This document shows positions 42,884-51,155 of a stretch of 64,000 bases of DNA, one piece after another. Source of the DNA: JAUVUV01 sp964548275 (GTDB lineage: Bacteria > Gemmatimonadota > Glassbacteria > GWA2-58-10); contig CAZJQI010000002.1 in NCBI GenBank assembly GCA_964548275.1, positions 62,001-126,000 of the forward strand, given 5' to 3'. Position 1 is the first letter of the stretch; each line of letters begins with the position of its first letter. The notes below the pieces were generated by a model. It ran no database searches. It was not told where the DNA came from and saw only the letters and a list, made by a program, of their open reading frames with translations. The position numbers and the translations under genes are program-made.

Positions 42884-43939
42884 TTATTTATCCAGCATCT
42901 GCGAAAGCAGACGGCTGGTATATTCGACAACCGAGATAACCCTTCTGTAACTCATTCGTGTGGGCCCGATCACCCCGATAATACCTCGCATCTTTCCCAT
43001 CCGGTAAGTGTCCGTGACCAGGGTGAAATTGGCCAGCTCGCTCAGCTCGTTCTCAGAGCCGATAGTGATATAAAGGCCGTCCCGGCTTGCCCGTTTTTTC
43101 ATCAGTTCGATCAACAGGTGTTTCTGGTCGGTCAGACTGATCAGTGAACGAAGGTTGCTCTGGTCGCTGAACTCCGGCTGGGAGGCCAGTTTGGAGGTCT
43201 CGCCGAGCACCAGTTCCCGGCCTCCCTCTCCGAGCTCGAACAGGATATCGGCTGACTGGACGAAAATGTTGAGCGGGTCTTTCTCGTCCTCCACGACGTC
43301 TTTGAGACGTTCCGGCGCAGTCCGGCGGATTTCGTGCAGGGTCAAGCCGATGAGTCTTTCTCTTAGCCTGGCGGCGAGTTTTTCCAGCCGAGTGTCATCC
43401 ACCGGGCTTTCCAGCTCGACAAAAATCGTTTTCACCATGCCCTGCCCGATTGTCAGCACGAGCATGATCCGTTCCGAGCTCAGCCGGATCAGGTCTACTC
43501 CCTCGAGTATTCCCTCGTCCACAGACGGCCCCATCCCGATACCCAATTCGAAGGTGATAATGCTCAGGGCCTCGGCTGCACGATGCAGCATCTTTTCGAC
43601 AACCGGGTCTTCCTGGAGCCTTTTCAGGGCTTTAACCGCGAACCTGGGAGTACTGTGCTGGCAGCGAGTGATATTATCTACGTACAGGCGGTACGCTTTG
43701 TCAGTGGGAACGCGGCCAGCGCTTGGGAAAGGCTGGTGAAGGTAGCCTTTTTCCTCGAGGTCGCTCATCGTGTTGCGAATAGAAGCCGGACTCAGGCCCA
43801 GGTTGCTGTTTCGAGACAGAGTGCGCGAACCAACCGGCCTGGCAGTGGAGATATAGCTGCTGATCACGGCCTCCAGGATTCCGTGTTCACGCCCGCTCAG
43901 ATCATCGAATTCGAACGTATTTATTCCTTTGCTTGCCAT
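42884..43939 (-). CDS. hrcA: Heat-inducible transcription repressor HrcA
   Basis: This 351-residue repressor has an N-terminal winged helix (SSYISTARPVGSRTLSR; GLSPASIRNTMSDLEEKGYL) and a C-terminal sensor domain ending in GIIGVIGPTRMSYRRVISVV. It normally represses groE and dnaK operons at CIRCE elements and is tuned by GroEL. No CIRCE sequence is present in its own upstream region; a different inverted repeat lies there. It is transcribed into dnaJ, 59 bp downstream. Confidence 0.96.
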   Translation of the reverse strand: MASKGINTFEFDDLSGREHGILEAVISSYISTARPVGSRTLSRNSNLGLSPASIRNTMSDLEEKGYLHQPFPSAGRVPTDKAYRLYVDNITRCQHSTPRFAVKALKRLQEDPVVEKMLHRAAEALSIITFELGIGMGPSVDEGILEGVDLIRLSSERIMLVLTIGQGMVKTIFVELESPVDDTRLEKLAARLRERLIGLTLHEIRRTAPERLKDVVEDEKDPLNIFVQSADILFELGEGGRELVLGETSKLASQPEFSDQSNLRSLISLTDQKHLLIELMKKRASRDGLYITIGSENELSELANFTLVTDTYRMGKMRGIIGVIGPTRMSYRRVISVVEYTSRLLSQMLDK

Positions 43940-43958
43940 AGGTTTATTATACAGTTGT

Positions 43959-43978
43959 AAGGATTATTTAAAATCCTT
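43959..43978. promoter_or_regulatory. Inverted repeat at the hrcA transcription start
   Basis: AAGGATT-ATTTAA-AATCCTT, 7-bp perfect arms, between the -10 box and the hrcA start codon. This is a candidate operator; it is not a CIRCE element. Confidence 0.5.
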
Positions 43979-43980
43979 TT

Positions 43981-44009
43981 ACTATGCCAATTTAAAGATT
44001 TTTTGTCAA
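43981..44009 (-). promoter_or_regulatory. Sigma-70 promoter of hrcA-dnaJ within the hemW relic
   Basis: TTGACA (6 of 6), 17 bp, CATAGT (4 of 6). Predicted start about 43974, giving a short leader of about 35 nt that includes the inverted repeat. Confidence 0.65.
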
Positions 44010-44290
44010 GTTCAAACCTTTCTCTCCCGGTCAACTGCCCGACAAGCCAGTCGTATGTAAGAAATCCCTCATCAGTCAGGGCGAGACGGCTATGATCGGC
44101 ACTGCGAACCAGATCCGGGGTAAAAAATTCCTTTGAGGCTGCCTGAAATTCGATTTCGAGGGAATGCAGATAACAGTTCAGCAAAGCCTGATCGCTCGGG
44201 ACGCTTTAAAAATCGCAGTAGGGACATTTGCTATCACGACAGAATGGGACGTGAATATAGACTCCAAAATCTTTTGTATTTCCCCCTTGC

Positions 44291-45409
44291 CTAACCCAGG
44301 CTGTAGAGCTTTCCCGGATGCTCGCGCACAAGTTGTTTCATCACCAGCCGCAGAAGGATTCCCAGTAGATGGGAGACATCCATCCCGAGTTTTTCGGCAA
44401 GTTCGTCAACGTGAAGAGCATCGCGGCCGAGGCCCTCGAACACAACTCGCTCCTCAGCGCTCAGGGCGGGTTTCAACTTTTCCTCCGGACTGCCTTTGCC
44501 GGTTGCAGCCGCTTTCGCGGGGAGTACGCCCATTTCGTTCAGAATATCTTCAACCGATTTAACCAGCTTTGCGCCCTGCTGGATCAGCGTGTTGACTCCC
44601 TCGCTGAGTACTTTTCTCGGGTCTCCTGGAACTGCGAAAACATCGCGGTTCTGGTCCACCGCATACGAGGCGGTCAACAGCGCCCCGCTTTTCGGCCCGG
44701 CCTCGACAACCAGAACCGCGCGCGAAAGGCCGCTGATCAGCCGATTACGGCGCGGGAAATTATGGCCCTCCGGGGGTGTGCCCATCAGATATTCGCTAAT
44801 CAGGCAGCCACGCTCACAGATTTTTTCAGCGAGTTTTTCGTTTTCCTGGGGGTAGATAAGATCCGCACCGCAGCCCAGAACGGCCACGCTAATACCTCCG
44901 GAGGCAAGCGCTCCCTCGTGTGCTGCCGAATCAATCCCGCGGGCCAGTCCGCTGACCACAGTAAACCCTGCCCCGGCGATACCTGCCGCTAGATCACGGG
45001 CCGTATTGACTCCGTTAATACTCGGCTCTCTTGTGCCGACAATAGCAAAGCATGGGGTGTTGAGGGATTCCATGCTGCCGCGGACAAAAAGCATCGAGGG
45101 CGGATCATAGATCTGGGACAGATATGCGGGATATTCGCTCTGCCAGCGGTAGAGCGGCCTGGTACCAGTGCCTTGCATCGCCTCGATCTGGCTGTCAATC
45201 GTGCGGTCGTCCCACTGCCTGCCGGCAAGCCAGAGGAGAGCCTTTTTGTTCAAGACCCCGACTTCCTCCAGCTGATGGTAATCTGCCCGGACAACCTCAG
45301 CCGGTCCGCCCAGGGCATCGAGCAGGCGGGCGATTTTCACCGGGCCGACATTAGGGGCCATCATCAAACGCAGCATGTCGCGCAAGTCTGACTGGGAATT
45401 GCCTCTCAT
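44291..45409 (-). CDS. dprA: DNA-processing protein DprA
   Basis: This protein of about 372 residues binds incoming single-stranded DNA during transformation and loads RecA. It has an N-terminal HhH/SAM-like part, the Rossmann-like core (AIVGTREPS; VVSGLARGIDSAAHEGAL; LISEYLMGTPPEGHNFPRRN) and a C-terminal winged helix (LHVDELAEKLGMDVSHLLG). I chose MRGNSQSDL because the longer frame runs into obgE. It lies 46 bp after obgE. Confidence 0.93.
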   Translation of the reverse strand: MRGNSQSDLRDMLRLMMAPNVGPVKIARLLDALGGPAEVVRADYHQLEEVGVLNKKALLWLAGRQWDDRTIDSQIEAMQGTGTRPLYRWQSEYPAYLSQIYDPPSMLFVRGSMESLNTPCFAIVGTREPSINGVNTARDLAAGIAGAGFTVVSGLARGIDSAAHEGALASGGISVAVLGCGADLIYPQENEKLAEKICERGCLISEYLMGTPPEGHNFPRRNRLISGLSRAVLVVEAGPKSGALLTASYAVDQNRDVFAVPGDPRKVLSEGVNTLIQQGAKLVKSVEDILNEMGVLPAKAAATGKGSPEEKLKPALSAEERVVFEGLGRDALHVDELAEKLGMDVSHLLGILLRLVMKQLVREHPGKLYSLG

Positions 45410-45455
45410 CCGACTCTGTCCTGTCCGCGTATTTTTCGACGGTGCTAGGAGCAGC

Positions 45456-46466
45456 TCAGGCCGGGTTTGGCGCCTTTGATCCGGCTGCCCTGGTCTCGGC
45501 GAGCTTCGCCGCAAGTGAGCGTTTCAACTTATCCAGTCCCATGCCGGTAACCGCGCTGATACCGGTGATCATGAACAGCTCCTCGCCATTAATTCTCGGC
45601 AGGGCCGAACCCAGCTCAACCAGGTCCATTTTGCTGAAAACCAGACAGCGCGGTTTGCACGGGAGCTGGTCCGAATAACCGGCAAGCTCGCTGCAAAGAG
45701 TGCGGTATTGATCTCGGGGGTCCGGCGCACTGATATCGATCAGGAATACCAGAATTTTCGTCCTCTCGATATGGCGCAGGAATTCGTGTCCCAGTCCCTT
45801 GCCGCTGTGTGCGCCTTCGATCAGTCCCGGAATGTCCGCCACAACGAAAGAATCTACCCCGCTGAGCGCAACCCCGAGGTTGGGAGTCAGAGTAGTGAAC
45901 GGGTAGTCTGCCACTTTGGGGCGCGCCTCGGAGATACGGCTCAGCAGGGTTGACTTACCTGAGTTGGGAAAGCCCACCAGACCCACATCGGCGAGAAGTT
46001 TCAGTTCGAGCTGAACAGTTCTCCCCTGACCCGGCTCGCCGTCTTCGGCAAAATCGGGGCTCCGGCGTGTTGGAGTGGCGAAACTCTCGTTTCCCCGGCC
46101 TCCCTTTCCTCCCCTGACTGCCAGCACCCGGCTGCGGTGTTCGGTGAGGTCGGCAATCACCTCTCCGGTGTCGGCTTCGGTGATCAGGGTGCCTGCAGGA
46201 AGGCGGATTATAACATCATTGCCGTTGCGTCCGATACGGCTGTTTCCCCCGCCGTGTGCCCCGCGCGGAGCCGTATAATCCCTTTTATACTTGAAATCCA
46301 TCAGGGTGCTCAGGCCATCATCGGCCTCGAAATAGATGCTGCCCCCGTCACCCCCCCTGCCTCCGCAAGGTCCGCCACGGCTGTTGTGGGGTTCCCGGCG
46401 GAATGCAATCACGCCCTTTCCACCCTCACCGGCTTTCAGCGTTATTTTCGCCCTGTCCACAAACAT
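45456..46466 (-). CDS. obgE: Obg-family GTPase (ObgE/CgtA)
   Basis: This 336-residue GTPase functions in 50S assembly and stress signalling. The Gly-rich Obg fold (KAGEGGKGVIAFRRE, GPCGGRGGDGGS) is followed by the G domain with GFPNSGKSTLLS (G1), ADIPGLIEGAH (G3) and FSKMDLVE (G4). There is no C-terminal OCT domain, as in many short Obg proteins. Confidence 0.96.
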   Translation of the reverse strand: MFVDRAKITLKAGEGGKGVIAFRREPHNSRGGPCGGRGGDGGSIYFEADDGLSTLMDFKYKRDYTAPRGAHGGGNSRIGRNGNDVIIRLPAGTLITEADTGEVIADLTEHRSRVLAVRGGKGGRGNESFATPTRRSPDFAEDGEPGQGRTVQLELKLLADVGLVGFPNSGKSTLLSRISEARPKVADYPFTTLTPNLGVALSGVDSFVVADIPGLIEGAHSGKGLGHEFLRHIERTKILVFLIDISAPDPRDQYRTLCSELAGYSDQLPCKPRCLVFSKMDLVELGSALPRINGEELFMITGISAVTGMGLDKLKRSLAAKLAETRAAGSKAPNPA

Positions 46467-46551
46467 TCGTTTGATCCACCTTTTACAAAATATTTCAGGG
46501 GGGGCTATCCTGATCTCGCCTCTGATTTTTTTGCAATTAATTCTTGTTAGC

Positions 46552-47802
46552 TCAACCCATATTGTCTATCAGGGCCTGTCCGAACTCGCTGCATTTGAGC
46601 AGTTTCGCTCCATCCATCAATCGTTCCAAATCATAAGTGACTGTCCTGGCCTCGATTGTGCGCTCCATGGCCTGGATCACCAGCTCGCTTGCCTCCTGCC
46701 AGCCCATGTAATCGAACATCATGCAGCCGGAAAGGATCAGCGAGCCCGGGTTGACCTTGTCCTGCCCGGCGTACTTGGGGGCGGTTCCGTGGGTCGCTTC
46801 AAACAGCGCGTACACATCACCTATGTTGGCCCCGGGTCCCAGGCCGAGCCCGCCGACCTGGGCGACCAGGGCATCAGACATATAGTCGCCGTTGAGGTTT
46901 GGCAGGGCGAGCACGCTGTACTCGCGCGGCCTGGTGAGGATTTGCTGAAGCATGGCGTCGGCGATACGATCCTTGATTATCACCTTGCCCTCGGGAACCT
47001 TGCCTCCGTATTTGTCCCAGAGCTCTTTCTCTGTGATTGTCGAATCGGGGAACTCTTCCCGGGCCAGTTCGTAGCCCCAATCACGAAAAGCGCCCTCGGT
47101 GAATTTCATGATATTGCCTTTGTGCACTAAAGTCACGCTGCCCCGGCCCATTTCCACTGCGTACCGGATCGCCTTACGCACCAGTCGTTTGGTGGCGGTG
47201 ATGCTGATCGGCTTGATACCGATACCGGAGTCGAGGCGGATACTGGTGCCCATCTCCTCGTTGAGGAATTTGAGCACTTTCCGGACTTCCGGGCTTCCCT
47301 GCGACCATTCGATACCTGCGTAAACATCCTCGGTGTTTTCCCGGAAAACCACCATGTCCACCCATTCCGGATTTTTCACCGGGCTCGGCACCCCCTTGAA
47401 ATAGCGCACCGGGCGCACACAGGCGTACAGGTCGAGTTTCTGGCGCAAAGTGACATTGAGACTGCGGTAGCCGCCGCCGATCGGGGTGGTCAGCGGGCCC
47501 TTGATCGCCACGAGGTATTCCCGGATCGCCTCGAATGTCTCGTTCGGCATCCATTCGCCGTAAAGCCTGTCGGCTTTTCCACCGGCGTAGATTTCGAGCC
47601 AGTGGATTTTCTTTTTGCCCTGGTAAGCTTTTTCCACCGCAGCATTGAAAACTTTCTCTGCAGCGCCCCAGATATCCGGTCCGATCCCGTCACCCTCGAT
47701 GAACGGAATGATCGGATTATCCGGAACGCACAGCTTGTTGTCGGCATCCGCGGTAATTTTGTTTCCCCCGGCCGGAGGGATTAGCTTTATCTTTGAGGCC
47801 AA
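46552..47802 (-). CDS. icd: Isocitrate dehydrogenase (NADP-dependent)
   Basis: This 416-residue TCA-cycle enzyme matches E. coli Icd in length. The substrate loop GGGYRSLNVTLR contains Ser114 (the residue phosphorylated in E. coli) and ligand Asn116 and Arg120. NADP specificity is indicated by Lys-Tyr in THGTAPKYAGQD and by VTYDLERLMDG. The start is TTG with GGGGG 6 bp upstream. It is a single gene between obgE and the coiled-coil pair. Confidence 0.95.
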   Translation of the reverse strand: MASKIKLIPPAGGNKITADADNKLCVPDNPIIPFIEGDGIGPDIWGAAEKVFNAAVEKAYQGKKKIHWLEIYAGGKADRLYGEWMPNETFEAIREYLVAIKGPLTTPIGGGYRSLNVTLRQKLDLYACVRPVRYFKGVPSPVKNPEWVDMVVFRENTEDVYAGIEWSQGSPEVRKVLKFLNEEMGTSIRLDSGIGIKPISITATKRLVRKAIRYAVEMGRGSVTLVHKGNIMKFTEGAFRDWGYELAREEFPDSTITEKELWDKYGGKVPEGKVIIKDRIADAMLQQILTRPREYSVLALPNLNGDYMSDALVAQVGGLGLGPGANIGDVYALFEATHGTAPKYAGQDKVNPGSLILSGCMMFDYMGWQEASELVIQAMERTIEARTVTYDLERLMDGAKLLKCSEFGQALIDNMG

Positions 47803-48042
47803 TTTTTCCCCCTTTGTGATGTTGATGAAACAAATAAGTTATTTTTCATTAACTTGTTAGATTAATTTCTCTAACTTGCAGCCATTGAGTGAGTTAAGCC
47901 CTTATTTTTTCCAACTTTAATCCTGAATAAAACATGATTTTTAACAACATCCATATCGCCTGTTTCAGCAATCCGGCAAGGCGAAATATAATGTATGTAT
48001 GCGGCTGCGGCAACCGGTTTTAGGCCAGGCTCAGAATAAAAA

Positions 48043-48068
48043 AGCCGGCGAGGAATTTTCCACCGGCT
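48043..48068 (-). terminator. Rho-independent terminator after the coiled-coil/zinc-ribbon gene
   Basis: On the minus strand AGCCGG and CCGGCT form a stem around an AT-rich loop with extra inner pairs (GGAA/TTCC), followed by TTTTTT, about 27 bp after the stop. Confidence 0.8.
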
Positions 48069-48094
48069 CGTGCTTTCCCAGCAATTGAATCTTT

Positions 48095-49951
48095 TTAAAG
48101 GGGGGTGAGCGTGGTCTCACAGTTTTCGCAGTACCAGCGAATGGCGTAATTCATGGTGCCACATTTGGGGCATTTGACAGTCTTTTTCTTTATTGCGTCA
48201 ATAGTCTGATCGACAGTCAATATCTTCTCTGTGTCATTTTCCTTGCTGCTCAGGTCGAACTTCAGTTCGACTTTATCATCCAGAGAAACGGCACGGTCGA
48301 TCACGAAATCCTTATCATCTTTTCCTTTCGGCGCCTCCTCCTGCGGCATTGCGCTACTATCAGGTGCCTTACCGGATTCCACAGACTCATCCAACGGCTC
48401 GGGGCTGATCTCCTCGCTTTCCTTTTCAGCCCTTTCTGTGGATTCTCCTGGGGTTGGTGCTTGTTCCACGGTCTGGGTATATTGCTGTTCTTCCGGGGCT
48501 TCGTGGCTGACTCCGGCGCTTTCAGGTTCCGGTTTTTGCCCTTCAGCAACCTCAGCAGCCGGCTCCGGCGGAGCTGTATCACTATCAGCTTTCAAATACT
48601 CGGCCGAGACCGGTGCGGGAGGCTCTTCCTTTTCGCCCCCAGTACCGGCGGCGCCCACAATCTCATCAAGGTCGGGAGGGGCCGATTCCATTGCCATTTC
48701 TTCATACTTCTCTTCTTTTTCTGAAGGGGGAGCGGTTGTCTTCTCGGGTAAAACTTCTTCCGGTGGTGAAGCCTCTTCTTCCACAATCTGTTCTGTGGAT
48801 TCCCCGGCAATCTGAGTTTCTTCGGATGGTTCAGCCTGAGCATCCATGTCCCCGGCGGCAGATTCCGCGAATATTGCATCCAACTCCATCCCGTAAGGGG
48901 ATTTCTGTTGCTGAGATGCCGGTTCTCCGGCCTGGATCCTTTCTTCCGGGGGCAACTCAGCCTCTTGCTCTTTCTCTTCTTCCAGGGACTGCAGGCCCGG
49001 CAGATCATCCATACTGGCACTGTAATCTTTTTCCGGTTCGAAACCAGAAGCAGTCTCAACTTCACCTTCGCCCTGCGGCTCTTCCGTTTGTGGTGGGATG
49101 TCTGCAGCAGTGGGGGCCATATGCTGCTCAACCGCGCCGGATTCACCCTCCACCTGTCCAGCGTCTTCAGATACAGCCTCGGCCTCCTCCCGCGGGGCAG
49201 GGTTTTCTTCAGGCACATCTGAGGTTATTTCTTCAAGGGCCGAATCTATCGCCGCCGGCTCAGCGACTTCATGATCTTCAACGCGTTCAATTGATTCTAC
49301 CAGCAGCTCTGAAGACGGAGGTTGCTCTTCAGGCGGATCTTCCATGCCTGCCTCCTGAGTGCTTTCTGCGGCAGCAGCAGGAGGCTTTTGTTCAATTTCT
49401 TTCTCCTCTTGCGGCGGGGTCTGCTCATCCACGGGCCTCTCAGGCTCACTGGCCGGGGTTTCGTCCAGAACTGCAGGTTCTTCCGAGGGTTCGGCAGGCT
49501 GCTCAGCTTCGGCTTTAAGCTCTCCAATCATGCCGTTACCAGCCACCTTTTCAAGAAACTCGGCCAGCTTGCGCTCCTCGCCGCTGTATTTCTTTATGGT
49601 TTCAGCAAAGCGTTCCATTCTTTCCGTGTGCTCTGCGCATAGCCTGTCGTATTTTTCCTTTGTATATTCGCCAAGGGCATGGCGCAAGGCTAATTCCTGG
49701 ATCCTTTCCGCGTAAGTTTTTTCCAGCAGCCTGAGCTGGTTTGAAAAAAGCCGTATTTCCGACAGCTTGATCTCATAGTCGGCCAGGCCCACCGCAACTT
49801 CCCCATCCACTGCTTCGAGGTAGGAGATGTATTCCTGGCGCAGTTTTTCATATACATAGTTCGAGATTCTGCCCTTGTATTTTTCGAGGAAATCGATGCG
49901 GCGGCGGCATCGCGCTTTTAGCTCGAGCAACTCGCCCAGGCTACGGCCCAT
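48095..49951 (-). CDS. Coiled-coil protein with acidic linker and C-terminal zinc ribbon, unknown
   Basis: This protein of about 618 residues has three parts. Residues 1-150 are helical coiled coil containing RHALGEYTKEKYDRL, which closely resembles RYALGEYTEEEYKKI in the gene just upstream and recalls SHOCT-type short helical motifs. A very long Glu/Pro/Ala-rich disordered linker follows (about 160-540). The C-terminus is a compact zinc ribbon, KCPKCGTMNYAIRWYCENC. I chose the MGRSLGELL start; a GTG 14 codons earlier (49993) is possible. Function unknown. The build suggests a multivalent scaffold that recruits partners at both ends, which is inference. Confidence 0.7.
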   Translation of the reverse strand: MGRSLGELLELKARCRRRIDFLEKYKGRISNYVYEKLRQEYISYLEAVDGEVAVGLADYEIKLSEIRLFSNQLRLLEKTYAERIQELALRHALGEYTKEKYDRLCAEHTERMERFAETIKKYSGEERKLAEFLEKVAGNGMIGELKAEAEQPAEPSEEPAVLDETPASEPERPVDEQTPPQEEKEIEQKPPAAAAESTQEAGMEDPPEEQPPSSELLVESIERVEDHEVAEPAAIDSALEEITSDVPEENPAPREEAEAVSEDAGQVEGESGAVEQHMAPTAADIPPQTEEPQGEGEVETASGFEPEKDYSASMDDLPGLQSLEEEKEQEAELPPEERIQAGEPASQQQKSPYGMELDAIFAESAAGDMDAQAEPSEETQIAGESTEQIVEEEASPPEEVLPEKTTAPPSEKEEKYEEMAMESAPPDLDEIVGAAGTGGEKEEPPAPVSAEYLKADSDTAPPEPAAEVAEGQKPEPESAGVSHEAPEEQQYTQTVEQAPTPGESTERAEKESEEISPEPLDESVESGKAPDSSAMPQEEAPKGKDDKDFVIDRAVSLDDKVELKFDLSSKENDTEKILTVDQTIDAIKKKTVKCPKCGTMNYAIRWYCENCETTLTPL

Positions 49952-50009
49952 GAAAATTATCCCGACCGGTATTTTATTTCCCTCTTTTTCCACGTTTACA
50001 TCTCTATTT

Positions 50010-50489
50010 CTATTCCAGTTGAGACAGAACGTTTTCGAGCCGTTCCATGTTGACCTTATAACTCTTAACTTTCGAGTGGTAGTATTCGATTTTCTCTCGT
50101 TTCTGTTTTTCGATTTTTTTGTATTCCTCTTCCGTGTATTCGCCAAGAGCATAGCGCACTTTAAGCTCCTCCAGCGATCTTTCACCCAGGTAGTCAGCGC
50201 TCTCCAGGCGCAGTACCAGGTTCCTGTAATCGTTGAGAGTTTTCTCGAAATTGCGGGCCTGGCGACTGATTTCGCGGTTCAGATTGCACATACGCATCTC
50301 GTAGTCGGATTTCACGCGCTGGTAGACTTCCTCAGCCACTTCGCCGCGTTTGCTCTCGATCAGGCGGAGTAGTTCTTTCGTGCGGCTGCGCTCCTCGAGC
50401 AAAGGTACTATTTTGTCCCCACCGACTTCTGCGCTGTTCTTTTCCTGTGCGGATTCAGATATCTTCAACATCCTTCCATCTTTTGGCAA
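50010..50489 (-). CDS. Coiled-coil protein paralogous to the downstream gene, unknown
   Basis: This 159-residue all-helical, charged protein is predicted to form a coiled coil over residues 28-155. Its second half (LEELKVRYALGEYTEEEY and beyond) aligns with the N-terminal region of the downstream zinc-ribbon protein, and the order of helices is the same, so the two arose by tandem duplication. No membrane segment or catalytic motif is seen. It lies 58 bp upstream of its paralogue and both share a promoter. Confidence 0.7.
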   Translation of the reverse strand: MPKDGRMLKISESAQEKNSAEVGGDKIVPLLEERSRTKELLRLIESKRGEVAEEVYQRVKSDYEMRMCNLNREISRQARNFEKTLNDYRNLVLRLESADYLGERSLEELKVRYALGEYTEEEYKKIEKQKREKIEYYHSKVKSYKVNMERLENVLSQLE

Positions 50490-50577
50490 GGCTATTTTTT
50501 CACCCGCCTAATCTCTACAATTTTAACAAGTTACGAGTATTTTCGAACCACCTCTAATTGAATTATATCTTTAGTTT

Positions 50578-50607
50578 ATCTTATCACAATACTTCAAAAA
50601 GTGTCAA
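50578..50607 (-). promoter_or_regulatory. Sigma-70 promoter of the coiled-coil pair
   Basis: TTGACA (6 of 6), 18 bp, TAAGAT (4 of 6) on the minus strand, about 90 bp before the first start codon. Confidence 0.55.
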
Positions 50608-50710
50608 GGCATTTTTCCTGCAAATTTTGCAAAAGCGGCATTTCAGGAAAGGCTGTCAAAAAATACAAATTAAGAAATAACCTAATAATTTCCAATAAAT
50701 TACATTCTCA

Positions 50711-50739
50711 TTGACATATAATTTTTATTTTATTAATTT
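50711..50739 (+). promoter_or_regulatory. Possible hox operon promoter
   Basis: TTGACA (6 of 6), 17 bp, TAATTT (4 of 6), in very AT-rich sequence that makes chance matches likely. It would give a leader of about 400 nt. No convincing sigma-54 (GG-N10-GC) site was found nearer the gene. Confidence 0.3.
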
Positions 50740-51155
50740 TTTTTTCATATTAATGTTAGTTAAGAAGGTTTTATTCAATATCCGATTGGCGCTGGTCCCC
50801 TCTCGCGAGAACTCTCAAAGTCCCATTTAATCGCTGCACTATTTTCGCCAGATGGGTGAATTTAATTGCTAACATTGTCAATTTGTTTACGTTTATTTCT
50901 CAGCCCGGCTTTTTTTGGTTTTTTCATTTATCGCATTTTGAAAAAATCACCGGTTGCCGCACCTTTTCTACAAATATCAGTTTTTTAAAATTTTCCAATT
51001 ACTGGAAGACATAAACAAGTGGCTTCCCTCACTGTACTCAAGTTCGAATCTTTAAGCAGTTTAACTACAAAATCCAACTTAAAGCCATAAACTCAACCGA
51101 CTGTTTAACAATAAGTTAAATAGTTTCAATGGTTATAAACTCCTGGAGACAATTA

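Larger units (their letters stand above)
43921..44283 (-). pseudogene. hemW: hemW relic (radical SAM, HemN-like), internally deleted
   Basis: Between dprA and hrcA one frame of the minus strand reads FGVYIHVPFCRDSKCPYCDF (44209-44268), the radical-SAM N-terminus of HemW, then an in-frame TAA (44206-44208), then SVPSDQALLNCYLHSLEIEF, which fits the helix after that motif. About 250 residues are missing before RLALTDEGFLTYDWLVGQL, which fits the HemW C-terminus. The cysteine motif has four residues between the first two cysteines instead of three. hemW upstream of hrcA is the common order, which supports the identification. The 3' part carries the hrcA promoter. Confidence 0.82.
50490..51155. 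other. AT-rich divergent intergenic region
   Basis: About 660 bp of AT-rich DNA lies between the coiled-coil pair (minus) and hoxF (plus). It contains the promoter of the coiled-coil pair and a possible plus-strand promoter at 50711-50739. No gene, tRNA or strong hairpin is evident. Binding sites for a hydrogenase regulator could be here, but none is identified. Confidence 0.5.

Noticed and set aside
43940..44010. A CIRCE operator upstream of hrcA
   Set aside because: No TTAGCACTC or GAGTGCTAA sequence; the inverted repeat present is different.
51000..51155. A sigma-54 promoter for the hox operon
   Set aside because: A TGGC occurs in the region but no GC-containing -12 element at the right distance.
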